From positions 1 through 58,206 of the forward strand of contig CANPZQ010000001.1 of NCBI GenBank assembly GCA_947588775.1: a DNA stretch of 58,206 nt, read 5' to 3'. Numbering within the stretch: position 1 is the stretch's first letter; each line of letters begins with the position of its first letter. This DNA is from an uncultured Clostridia bacterium (GTDB taxonomy: Bacteria > Bacillota > Clostridia > Oscillospirales > Ruminococcaceae). Positions 41,814-49,274 of the stretch are shown here, piece by piece. Below the pieces are notes generated by a model that saw only the letters and a list, made by a program, of their open reading frames with translations, did not search any database and was not told the DNA's origin. The position numbers and the translations under genes were made by a program.

Positions 41814-44012
41814 TCAGCTATGCGCACTGTGCGCGCCTTCGATTATATCCGCCGAGCCGATAACGGCGAGCGAATTCCCGACGACCGCCGCGCTAACCCT
41901 GCCGTCGGACATGATATAGAGCACGCCGCCGTTCAAAACCGCCTTGCCGTATTCAAACGCCTCGTCGGTTTCGTGAATTTCGGTTTCGCCGACAAGCGCG
42001 AAGCCCTCTGCGCCGTCCCTGTAAACCGCGTATCTGTAGCAATAGTCAAGCCCGTCGAAGAAGCCGTAAGGCACCCCGACGATGTCCCCGCTCACAAACA
42101 TAATACCGTTGTTTCTGAGAGCCTTTGAATCCGCGCCGTTTTCCCTGCACACGAGCGTCTTGTGTTCAAGCTTCAGGCCGCCCGCGCCGTCGTCCGAGAG
42201 CTTTGAAAGCTCAAGCTGGCCCGAGGCGTTCTTGGTGAGGGTGACGTAGCCGCCGTTGAAGTTCAGCAGTCCCTCAGCGGGATTCGCCGCCGGAACATTC
42301 TCCAAAAGCACTGGAACGTTTATATTGGTCAGGTCGATAATATGCTTTTCCTTCGCGCCCTTGAGGATAAGGGTGCTGCCGGCTCTTTCGGCCTCGGTCA
42401 AAGCCGCCGGGAAGTTTATACCCGAGATATAAACCATCGTCGCGTCATATATCCCGAACGACGTCACATATGCTCCGTCGACCTTTTTAATCGCCGTAAC
42501 CGCGAGGTAGTCCCCAATCGGGGAAATCCCGTCGCCGCCGAGGGCTACTCCCTCGATGTCGGTGAAGCCGTTGTAGATAACGCTGCCGCCCGCGAGGCTG
42601 AACACTCTCACCGAGGTGAGGTCGGTTCCCGCAGCGTTGTCGTAGGAGAAGAGGTAAACCGCGCCGTTGCAGAGCACAGCTCTTCCCTCATACCCGACGA
42701 CCGCCTTCACCGAAACCGCGCCGTCGACCGTAATTCCGGAGATAACGGTATAGTCGGTGTTTGAAACATAGTCGGGAATCATTATATCCGGGGCGGAAAC
42801 ATAGAATTTCTCGCCGTTTACGGTATACGCGGGGACGTAGTTTTCAAGGTCGTCAACCCCCGCAATCGGCGAACCGCGATAGTCGTCGTATGCGGTGACA
42901 AGGTAAACCGCGCCGTTTGAATAGTTCATGTCGATAAGCGTTCCGCTCTGGACCGTGTCGTTGGTGAGATATGCCTTGCCGTCAAGAATGTCGTATACGC
43001 ACACCTCGACCTCGTTTTTCTTAACGCCGACCGCGCTCTCAGCTGGTCCGTAGAGGCTGTCGAGAAGCTCGCCCACAACTCCGTCGCGGGGTTCGTCCTG
43101 TGCGGGAGCGGTTCCCGCCGTCGTTTCAACGGTATAAACCGCAACGACCTTTGTGCCGTCCGCATAGAAGCCCGCAAGGGTCTTTGAAGAGAATCCGTCA
43201 TAGGACGGGAAGATGTTGTCGGTATAGCTAAGCGCGCCGTTCACCGATGTGACGATTCTTAAAATATTGCCGTCGCGGCGAAGCAGGAAGCCGTTTCCGA
43301 AGGCGGCGTCGGAGTTATCGACGACCGCGGGGTTTTCGGGAAGGGGCAGGCTGTCGCTGATGACCGCCGGGTCGTCCCTCTCGTCAACCGTTTCGCCCGG
43401 GTCTGCGGCGGGAGTTTCCCTGTCGGGAGCGTCGGTCTGCGCGGGCTCCTCGGTTGTCGCGGGAGCAGTCTGCGTGGGAGTGGTCTGGGTCGGTGAAGGC
43501 TCTGTTCCGGCGGGTTCGGTCGTTTCGGCGGGAGGATTTACCGCCGTCGCGGCGTCGTTGTCGTTGTCGTTATAGGAATGCTCAATATCAGAAATAGCGT
43601 CGTCGAGAGTGCGCTTATCGCCGTCGTCGACATAGTATTTCGCGAAGGTCTTATGAACGTCGCCGTAGTCGTTCGCATACGCTCCGCCGGGGTTCTTAGG
43701 CTCCTCGGGGAGGGTTGCGGTGTCGGTTCTCGAATATGTGACAACGCCGAGGACGAGTGCCGCGCAGGCCGCTACGGAGGCAATGGAGCGGAAGGCGGCA
43801 GACGTCTTTCTTCCGGCAGGTACAGCTGATATATCTATACGGTTGGAGTCTGATTTAATCTTTTTTGCGGAAATGTCGGTATGGCGGGAACCGAGGGCGT
43901 TTTCGGCCATCTTCTCGTCGAGCATGGCTGCGATGCTGCGCGGCTCAAGTCTTTCGGGTATCGGAAGCTGGTCGAACAGCTCGTTATAGATGCTCTGTCC
44001 GCGCTTTGCCAT
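41814..44012 (-). CDS. Membrane-anchored beta-propeller protein, probable partner of the ECF sigma factor
   Basis: 732 residues. A cytoplasmic N-terminal part of about 70 residues precedes one transmembrane helix (about 76-94). A Thr/Pro/Glu-rich linker follows (about 150-225), then a large extracellular region with many short beta repeats of the form GDYLAVTAIKKVDGAYVTSF, typical of the secreted beta-propeller proteins distantly related to WD40. A single-pass protein with a small cytoplasmic end, encoded 35 bp after an ECF sigma factor, is laid out like an anti-sigma factor with an outer sensor, but no canonical zinc anti-sigma motif is seen. GGAGG precedes the ATG at 44012. Confidence 0.85.
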   Translation of the reverse strand: MAKRGQSIYNELFDQLPIPERLEPRSIAAMLDEKMAENALGSRHTDISAKKIKSDSNRIDISAVPAGRKTSAAFRSIASVAACAALVLGVVTYSRTDTATLPEEPKNPGGAYANDYGDVHKTFAKYYVDDGDKRTLDDAISDIEHSYNDNDNDAATAVNPPAETTEPAGTEPSPTQTTPTQTAPATTEEPAQTDAPDRETPAADPGETVDERDDPAVISDSLPLPENPAVVDNSDAAFGNGFLLRRDGNILRIVTSVNGALSYTDNIFPSYDGFSSKTLAGFYADGTKVVAVYTVETTAGTAPAQDEPRDGVVGELLDSLYGPAESAVGVKKNEVEVCVYDILDGKAYLTNDTVQSGTLIDMNYSNGAVYLVTAYDDYRGSPIAGVDDLENYVPAYTVNGEKFYVSAPDIMIPDYVSNTDYTVISGITVDGAVSVKAVVGYEGRAVLCNGAVYLFSYDNAAGTDLTSVRVFSLAGGSVIYNGFTDIEGVALGGDGISPIGDYLAVTAIKKVDGAYVTSFGIYDATMVYISGINFPAALTEAERAGSTLILKGAKEKHIIDLTNINVPVLLENVPAANPAEGLLNFNGGYVTLTKNASGQLELSKLSDDGAGGLKLEHKTLVCRENGADSKALRNNGIMFVSGDIVGVPYGFFDGLDYCYRYAVYRDGAEGFALVGETEIHETDEAFEYGKAVLNGGVLYIMSDGRVSAAVVGNSLAVIGSADIIEGAHSAHS

Positions 44013-44047
44013 CGGATTTCCTCCTTTCAGTCAATAACTTAAATAAC

Positions 44048-44599
44048 TCAGGTTTCCTCAAGAAGCCGCCGCAGCTTGGTTTTTCCTCTTGCGAGATGGG
44101 TTCTTACGGTCGCGGCGTTGATTCCGGTTATCTTCGATATTTCGTCGCTCGTATAGCCGTAGATGGCGTTGAGCGAGAAGCAGATTTTTTCATTTTCGGA
44201 GAGGCTTTCTATATGCTCCAAAAGCTCGATTCCGCCGTACTTTGATTCTCGGTCGGGGATTTCGACCTCTCTGCCGTCGTCGGAAGCGTCGTCGCGGATT
44301 GCCTCGATATAGCTGAGGTTTTCGCGGGCGGAAACGTATTCCGCCTGCTTCCGTTTTATTTTGGCGGTGAGGATTCTTATCATCCAGCCCTTGAAGGCGT
44401 CTTCGTTTTTGATGTTCTTTATACCCACGAAGGCGTCCAGAACCGCGTCCTGCACCGCGTCGGCGGCGTCGTCGGGAGAATTGAGGTTGCACAGGGCATA
44501 ATAGTAAAGCTCTTTATATATTGCCGAATAAAGCTCTGCAAAGGCGTTGCTGTCGCCCTTTGCGGCCTTTTTCACAAGCTCCGGGAAGCCGGATTTCAA
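44048..44599 (-). CDS. ECF RNA polymerase sigma factor
   Basis: 183 residues. Region 2 has DAADAVQDAVLDAFVGI and FKGWMIRILTAKIKRKQ; region 4 has SDEISKITGINAATVRTHLA. The linker between them is acidic. The start is set at TTG 44599, because GAGGTGA lies just upstream; GTG 44608 is possible. It sits before the membrane propeller protein, its probable regulator. The leader carries an inverted repeat (44621-44653) next to the ribosome-binding site. Confidence 0.93.
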   Translation of the reverse strand: MKSGFPELVKKAAKGDSNAFAELYSAIYKELYYYALCNLNSPDDAADAVQDAVLDAFVGIKNIKNEDAFKGWMIRILTAKIKRKQAEYVSARENLSYIEAIRDDASDDGREVEIPDRESKYGGIELLEHIESLSENEKICFSLNAIYGYTSDEISKITGINAATVRTHLARGKTKLRRLLEET

Positions 44600-44620
44600 G
44601 TATCTCACCTCGCTTTGCGG

Positions 44621-44653
44621 CTATACAGAGCCGCCCGCGGGGCTTCTGTATAG
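44621..44653 (-). promoter_or_regulatory. Hairpin in the leader of the ECF sigma factor gene
   Basis: CTATACAGAGCC (44621-44632) pairs with GGCTTCTGTATAG (44641-44653) with one bulged base. It lies about 20 bp before the sigma-factor start. It could be an operator, an RNA regulatory hairpin or an attenuator without a T-run. Confidence 0.45.
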
Positions 44654-44896
44654 TAAGTGTCAAAAAAATGCGTTTTTGTTGCATCGCCGAAAAAATATTT
44701 TTTGTATAATACGCGGTAAATATTACCTTTTGTAATACGCAGGCGCATAATTCGCTACAATAGCTTATTATACACTATTCTCTCCGAGATTACAAGACAA
44801 AACGGGAAATTTTTTTGAAGCGCGGCCGACGGTTTTACCACGAAAACGCGAACGCCGCCGGCCGGAACCGACGGACGCCAAGACTTTCGCGGATAC

Positions 44897-44926
44897 GGAA
44901 AAAGGGGGACGAGGCCCCTTTTTCCC
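44897..44926. terminator. Bidirectional terminator at the end of the feo operon
   Basis: GGAAAAAGGGGG pairs with CCCCTTTTTCCC around ACGAGG. It has A and T tracts on both sides and can end the minus-strand feo transcript. Confidence 0.6.
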
Positions 44927-44970
44927 GAGGTATATAAAAATGAAAAAAAGAATAAGGCTTAGCGAAGGGA

Positions 44971-45051
44971 GCGCGGGGAAGGAGCGGGGGGAGGAGGGAA
45001 GGGTGGGGTGGGCGGGCGGGTGGGCGCAGGAAAGGAGCTCCTTCCCCGCGC
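44971..45051 (+). repeat. G-tract hairpin repeat, copy 6
   Basis: A 15-bp perfect stem, GCGCGGGGAAGGAGC (44971-44985) with 45037-45051. The loop carries GGGTGGGGTGGGCGGGCGGG. Stem and loop nearly match copy 8 at 48487. Confidence 0.9.
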
Positions 45052-45117
45052 GGGGATTTAGCGGGAGCCCTTGTAGAGAGGAGCCTGCGAAGCCCGGGGC
45101 TTTGCGGCCCGTTGACC

Positions 45118-45200
45118 GGCGCGGGAGGCCTGCTCCCTTCGCGGCTTCCATGGGCTCCCGCGCCCCACCCTCCCACCCCTCCCCGCAGTCCTCCCGCGCC
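45118..45200 (-). repeat. G-tract hairpin repeat, copy 7
   Basis: An 11-bp perfect stem, GGCGCGGGAGG (45118-45128) with 45190-45200; the G tract reads on the minus strand. It ends 3 bp from the stop codon of the FeoB-associated protein and nearly matches copy 9. Confidence 0.8.
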
Positions 45201-45203
45201 TCC

Positions 45204-45386
45204 CTACCTCGCCTTCCCCGCCGCGCCCCCGCACTTTCCGTGCAGAGCGCAGCTCTCGCAGCCGCACCCGCAACCGCCCTTGCCGGATTTTTTATCCCGG
45301 CGGAGCGAAACAACTATCCAGACGACCGCCGCGATTAAAAGCACGGCCGCCACAATCGTCCCGAGGTTCTGAATAAGCCAATCCAT
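45204..45386 (-). CDS. FeoB-associated Cys-rich membrane protein
   Basis: 60 residues. One N-terminal transmembrane helix (about 8-27, GTIVAAVLLIAAVVWIVVSL) is followed by a basic stretch and a Cys-rich tail (GGCGCGCESCALHGKC). This is the small protein commonly encoded after feoB in Clostridia; it may bind iron or assist FeoB, but its role is not established. It lies 12 bp after feoB with a good ribosome-binding site. Confidence 0.9.
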   Translation of the reverse strand: MDWLIQNLGTIVAAVLLIAAVVWIVVSLRRDKKSGKGGCGCGCESCALHGKCGGAAGKAR

Positions 45387-45398
45387 TTCGTTTCCTCC

Positions 45399-47861
45399 TT
45401 ACTTCACCGCCGCCTTTGCCTTTTTGACGACGCCGCTGCTTTCCTTATAGGGTCTGAAGAGCATGTATACCCCGAACGCGATTATAACCGCCGAAACCGC
45501 GAGCCCCAAAATATTCGCCGAGCCGGCAAAGAGCATTCCGATTTGGTTCACGCAGAGCGCGACGGCGTAGGCGAAGAGGCACTGATACGCGATTGCGAAC
45601 CATGTCCACTTCGCGCTGTTCATCTCCCTGCGAATCGCGCCGATAGCCGCGAAGCAGGGCGCGCAGAGCAGGTTGAACACCAAAAACGCAAGTCCTCCCG
45701 ACTGTGTGAACGCCGCGGCCATCGCCGCATAGGCCGAGCCCTCGCCGCCGTAGAGAATCCCCATCGTCCCGACGATGTTTTCTTTTGCGACAAGCCCCGT
45801 GATGGAGGCGACGGCGGCCTGCCAGTTTCCCCAGCCGAGCGGCGCGAATATCCAAGCAATCGCCCCGCCGACCGTAGCGAGTATAGAACGGTCGACCTGC
45901 TCGTCGGTGAGCATTCCGAAACGCCCGTCTACGAAGCCGAAGTATGTCGTGAACCAGATAACGATGGTCGAAAGAAGAATAATCGTTCCCGCCTTCTTGA
46001 TGAAGCTCCAGCCGCGCTCCCACATCGAGCGAAGGACGTTTGAAACGGTAGGCCAGTGGTATGCGGGAAGCTCCATTACAAACGGCGCAGGGTCGCCCGA
46101 GAACATCTTCGTCTTTTTAAGTATAATTCCCGAAACGATAATCGCGCATACGCCGAGGAGGTAGGCAAAGGGTGCCACCCACCATGCTCCGCCGAAGATC
46201 GCGCCCGCAATCATCGCGATAAAGGGAAGCTTCGCGCCGCAGGGGATAAACGTCGTCGTCATAACGGTCATTCGCCTGTCGCGCTCGTTTTCGATGGTTC
46301 TTGAAGCCATGATTCCCGGAACGCCGCAGCCCGAGCCGATGAGCATAGGAATAAAGGACTTGCCCGAGAGGCCGAATTTTCGGAAGATTCTGTCCATTAC
46401 GAACGCGATTCTCGCCATATATCCGCAGCTCTCCAAGAACGCAAGGAAGATAAAGAGTATGAGCATCTGCGGGACGAACCCGAGCACCGCTCCGACGCCC
46501 GCGACGATTCCGTCGAGGATTACCCCCCTGAGCCAGTCGGCGCAGTTAATAGCGTCGAGCGCGGATTCGAAAAGCGGCGGAATACCGGGTATCCAGACGC
46601 CGTAGTCGGCGGGGTCGGGCTCCGAGAAGGAATATTTTTCAAGGGTGCTCCCCGCAAGCGCGAGGTCCTCTCCCGAATACACAACCTCGTCCTCGGCGAG
46701 GGTTTCCTCGTCGACAACGGTCAGAACCGCCGTATCTCCCGCCGAAAACCGCGCCGCAAATTCATCGACAGCGGCCCTGTCGGCGGTTTCAAGGTCGGGG
46801 GCTTCGACCCCGTACTGTCCCGAAAACGCGTCGATAGCGTTTACCGCCTCGCCGTATTCCTCGGCGGCTTCCTCGTAGGCACCCGTTCCGATTCCGAAGA
46901 GATGCCAGCCGTCGCCGAAAACGCCGTCGTTCGCCCAGTCGGTCGCAATTGTTCCGACCGTCGTCACCGACACATAGTAGACGATAATCATAACCGCCGC
47001 GAAAATCGGCAGCGCGAGCCAGCGGTTTGTTACGACCTTGTCGATTTTATCCGAAACCGAGAGGCTTCCCGCGCCCTTCTTGCGGCAGCAGCCCTTAATC
47101 AGCTCGGCTATGTATATATATCTTTCGTTCGTTATAATCGATTCCGCGTCGTCGTCAAGCTCGGCTTCGGCGGACTGAATATCCTCCTCGATGTGCTTTA
47201 AAACGCTGTCGGGAATGCTTAAGGCCTCCATCGCCTTTGAATCGCGCTCGAAAATCTTGATGGCGTACCATCTCTGCTGTTCGGCGGGGAGGTCGTGGAC
47301 TGCCGCCTCCTCGATATGCGCGAGAGCGTGCTCCACAACGCCGGAGAAGGTGTGGTGCGGCACAGGCTTCTTTTCCTCGGCGGCTTCTATCGCGGCCTCG
47401 GCCGCCTCCATGATTCCGTCGCCCTTTAAGGCGGAGATTTCGACGATTTTACAGCCGAGCCGCTTTGCGAGCTCAGACGTGTTGATTTTATCGCCGTTCT
47501 TTCTCACAACATCCATCATGTTGACGGCCGCCACGACAGGGATACCAAGCTCAATCAGCTGTGTTGTCAGATAAAGGTTTCTCTCAAGGTTAGTCCCGTC
47601 GATGATGTTTAAAATCGCGTCGGGGCGTTCGTTGATTAAATAATTCCTCGCGACGACCTCTTCAAGCGTATAGGGCGAGAGGGAATAGATGCCGGGCAGG
47701 TCGGTGACGGTTACGCCGTCATGCTTTTTAAGCTTTCCCTCTTTTTTCTCGACGGTTACGCCCGGCCAGTTTCCGACAAACTGGTTAGAGCCCGTGAGCG
47801 CGTTGAAAAGCGTAGTCTTGCCGCTGTTGGGGTTGCCCGCGAGGGCTATCGTGATTGCCAT
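45399..47861 (-). CDS. feoB: Ferrous iron transporter FeoB
   Basis: 820 residues. The N-terminal GTPase domain has G1 GNPNSGKT, switch and G3 DLPGIYSL, and G4 NMMD. A spacer domain follows, then a membrane domain with two Gate motifs (including SGCGVPGIMASRTIENERDR and IPCGAKLPFIAM) for Fe2+ passage. It is longer than the usual 700-770 residues because of an acidic segment of roughly 100 residues (about 315-425) after the first membrane helix, probably an extracellular loop. It follows feoA by 20 bp in the feo operon. Confidence 0.97.
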   Translation of the reverse strand: MAITIALAGNPNSGKTTLFNALTGSNQFVGNWPGVTVEKKEGKLKKHDGVTVTDLPGIYSLSPYTLEEVVARNYLINERPDAILNIIDGTNLERNLYLTTQLIELGIPVVAAVNMMDVVRKNGDKINTSELAKRLGCKIVEISALKGDGIMEAAEAAIEAAEEKKPVPHHTFSGVVEHALAHIEEAAVHDLPAEQQRWYAIKIFERDSKAMEALSIPDSVLKHIEEDIQSAEAELDDDAESIITNERYIYIAELIKGCCRKKGAGSLSVSDKIDKVVTNRWLALPIFAAVMIIVYYVSVTTVGTIATDWANDGVFGDGWHLFGIGTGAYEEAAEEYGEAVNAIDAFSGQYGVEAPDLETADRAAVDEFAARFSAGDTAVLTVVDEETLAEDEVVYSGEDLALAGSTLEKYSFSEPDPADYGVWIPGIPPLFESALDAINCADWLRGVILDGIVAGVGAVLGFVPQMLILFIFLAFLESCGYMARIAFVMDRIFRKFGLSGKSFIPMLIGSGCGVPGIMASRTIENERDRRMTVMTTTFIPCGAKLPFIAMIAGAIFGGAWWVAPFAYLLGVCAIIVSGIILKKTKMFSGDPAPFVMELPAYHWPTVSNVLRSMWERGWSFIKKAGTIILLSTIVIWFTTYFGFVDGRFGMLTDEQVDRSILATVGGAIAWIFAPLGWGNWQAAVASITGLVAKENIVGTMGILYGGEGSAYAAMAAAFTQSGGLAFLVFNLLCAPCFAAIGAIRREMNSAKWTWFAIAYQCLFAYAVALCVNQIGMLFAGSANILGLAVSAVIIAFGVYMLFRPYKESSGVVKKAKAAVK

Positions 47862-47881
47862 TGTTTGACCTTCTTTCGTTC

Positions 47882-48103
47882 TTATTCTACTTCAATCATT
47901 TCGGCGTCGGCCTTTCTCAGGCTAAGCTCATATCCGCGCACATTCACCTCGAACGGGTCGCCGAGCGGGGCGACCTTGCGGACGTATACTTCGACGCCCT
48001 TTGTGATTCCCATGTCCATTATTCTTCGCTTTACGGCTCCCTCGCCGTGCAGCCGGACCACCCTTGCGGTTTCGCCGACCTTAACTTCGCTGAGTGTTTT
48101 CAT
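47882..48103 (-). CDS. feoA: FeoA-family protein (SH3-like), feoB-proximal copy
   Basis: 73 residues with the FeoA SH3-like pattern: KVGETARVVRLHGEGAVKRR, MDMGITKGVEVYVRKVAPLG, DPFEVNVRGYELSLRKADAE. FeoA modulates FeoB. It lies directly before feoB. A candidate operator copy (48175-48190) lies about 75 bp upstream, between the two feoA-type genes. Confidence 0.95.
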   Translation of the reverse strand: MKTLSEVKVGETARVVRLHGEGAVKRRIMDMGITKGVEVYVRKVAPLGDPFEVNVRGYELSLRKADAEMIEVE

Positions 48104-48174
48104 TCAGCTTCCTCCTTTACGGTAAACTATATTCGCCGGAGGACAAAAACATCCTCCGAAAAAAGACAAACTCG

Positions 48175-48190
48175 GTTAGTGGCCGCTAAC
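48175..48190. promoter_or_regulatory. Candidate iron-regulator operator, site 3 (one mismatch)
   Basis: GTTAGTGGCCGCTAAC matches the two perfect sites at 49004 and 49104 with one changed base. It lies between the two feoA-type genes and overlaps a GCCGCT/AGCGGC hairpin. Confidence 0.55.
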
Positions 48191-48239
48191 TTAGCGGCTT
48201 TTTTGCGGGAAGCCGCCGAAAACGGGCTTCCCGAAGAGC

Positions 48240-48452
48240 TTAAACCATAATTTTCTGCGCCATTTCCTTTGAAAGGGCGACGCGGGATTCCTTTACCTTT
48301 ATAATCAAATTGCCGCTTATTTCGGAAATCGGCGTTACGCCGCCGCCCACGTTGAAGCCGAGGTCGGCGAGGTGTTTTTTGACGTCGGGCGAGCCGCCGA
48401 TTTTCTTGATAATCTGTTCGCGGCCGACGTCGGCATATGTCAGAGGAATCAT
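48240..48452 (-). CDS. feoA: FeoA-family protein, second copy
   Basis: 70 residues: MIPLTYADVGREQIIKKIGG, then VKKHLADLGFNVGGGVTPIS and a final strand pair. This is the second FeoA type often paired with feoA-feoB in Clostridia. The start is ATG 48452, with GGAGG 8 bases upstream. It is probably the first gene of the feo operon; between it and the likely promoter (49029-49056) lies an array of four G-tract hairpins. Confidence 0.9.
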   Translation of the reverse strand: MIPLTYADVGREQIIKKIGGSPDVKKHLADLGFNVGGGVTPISEISGNLIIKVKESRVALSKEMAQKIMV

Positions 48453-48486
48453 AAAACAAGCCTCCTTTTGGGGTTTTGGCGGGGCA

Positions 48487-48583
48487 GCGCGGGGAAGGAG
48501 CGGGGGGGAGAGAGAAAGGTGGGTGGGCGGGCGGGTGGGGGGGGGGGGGGGGGGGGCGCAGGAAAAGAGCTCCTTCCCCGCGC
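48487..48583 (+). repeat. G-tract hairpin repeat, copy 8, with a 20-G run
   Basis: A 15-bp perfect stem, GCGCGGGGAAGGAGC (48487-48501) with 48569-48583. The loop has GGGTGGGCGGGCGGGT and then 20 consecutive G (48537-48556). Confidence 0.9.
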
Positions 48584-48650
48584 GGGGGCTTGCGCGGAAA
48601 ATTTCGTTCCGGCAGCCTGCGAAAGCCCGGGGCTTTGCGGCACTTTGACC

Positions 48651-48732
48651 GGCGCGGGAGGCCTGCTCCTTTCGCGGCTGCCGTAGGCTCCCGCGTCCCA
48701 CCCTCCCACCCCTCCCGCAGTCCTCCCGCGCC
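48651..48732 (-). repeat. G-tract hairpin repeat, copy 9
   Basis: An 11-bp perfect stem, GGCGCGGGAGG (48651-48661) with 48722-48732; C-rich loop on the plus strand. Near-identical to copy 7 including the flanks. Confidence 0.8.
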
Positions 48733-48752
48733 TTGTCTGTGCGCAGAAATCA

Positions 48753-48832
48753 GCGCGGCGGCGGAGCGTGGGGAAAGCGCGAAGCTTGGGCGGGCGGGTG
48801 GGTGGGCGCAGGGAGCAGCTCCTTCGCCGCGC
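48753..48832 (+). repeat. G-tract hairpin repeat, copy 10
   Basis: Arms GCGCGGCGGCGGAGC (48753-48767) and GCTCCTTCGCCGCGC (48818-48832) pair at 13 of 15 positions. The loop carries GGGCGGGCGGGTGGGTGGG followed by CGCAGG. Confidence 0.75.
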
Positions 48833-48872
48833 GTCCTCGGCGCACCCTTCGCGGGCTTTCAGCTGAGCCCCC

Positions 48873-48953
48873 GCGCGGCGCGGGGAGCTCCTTTCGCGGC
48901 TTTCATCGGCGCCCGGGTCCCACCCGCCCGCCCCACCGCTCCCCGCGCCGCGC
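48873..48953 (-). repeat. G-tract hairpin repeat, copy 11
   Basis: A 16-bp perfect stem, GCGCGGCGCGGGGAGC (48873-48888) with 48938-48953; the G tract reads on the minus strand. Confidence 0.85.
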
Positions 48954-49003
48954 TTCTCCCCTGCCCCTTTTCTCCTCATACCTCTCTCCTCACACCCCAC
49001 CCG

Positions 49004-49019
49004 GTTAGCCCCTGCTAAC
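49004..49019. promoter_or_regulatory. Candidate iron-regulator operator, site 1
   Basis: GTTAGCCCCTGCTAAC, a perfect GTTAGC-N4-GCTAAC palindrome placed about 10-25 bp downstream of the feo -10 hexamer, where binding would block transcription. The shape is like operators of DtxR/IdeR-type iron repressors; that assignment is inference. Confidence 0.7.
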
Positions 49020-49028
49020 TACAATTCT

Positions 49029-49056
49029 ATTTTATTCGATTTTATGCGTTTGTCAA
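49029..49056 (-). promoter_or_regulatory. Likely promoter of the feo operon
   Basis: On the minus strand: TTGACA (49051-49056), 16-bp spacer, TAAAAT (49029-49034). It is flanked by two identical-type operators and faces feoA, but is about 580 bp from its start codon, with the repeat array in between. Confidence 0.65.
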
Positions 49057-49103
49057 TAGCTTTTATTCGCATTCCGGCAAATTCGGAAGTGTGTACAAAA
49101 ACA

Positions 49104-49119
49104 GTTAGCCGCAGCTAAC
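49104..49119. promoter_or_regulatory. Candidate iron-regulator operator, site 2
   Basis: GTTAGCCGCAGCTAAC, a perfect palindrome of the same type exactly 100 bp from site 1, upstream of the -35. Confidence 0.7.
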
Positions 49120-49217
49120 TTCAATTGGGTAAAAAGACAATGTGAATCCGGCGGCACTGCATACATTGTTATAACTGTCATATTCTCGCCTTTTTTGGCA
49201 GTATCAAATTTTTGTAT

Positions 49218-49249
49218 CAAAACGCCGGAGCACACCCGCATGCTCCGGC
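49218..49249 (-). terminator. Terminator of the CBS/CorC-domain gene
   Basis: On the minus strand, GCCGGAGC (49242-49249) pairs with GCTCCGGC (49224-49231), followed by GTTTTGATA. It is a clear hairpin just after the stop codon. Confidence 0.75.
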
Positions 49250-49274
49250 TAAATTTATCCGTCCCGCCAAAAAA

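Noticed and set aside
48453..49018. Long overlapping open frames on both strands across the G-tract repeats (also at 5613-6162, 41393-41802 and 44768-45338)
   Set aside because: They arise from GC-rich repeats that lack stop codons. The translations are Pro/Arg/Gly-rich, differ between copies and have no ribosome-binding sites.
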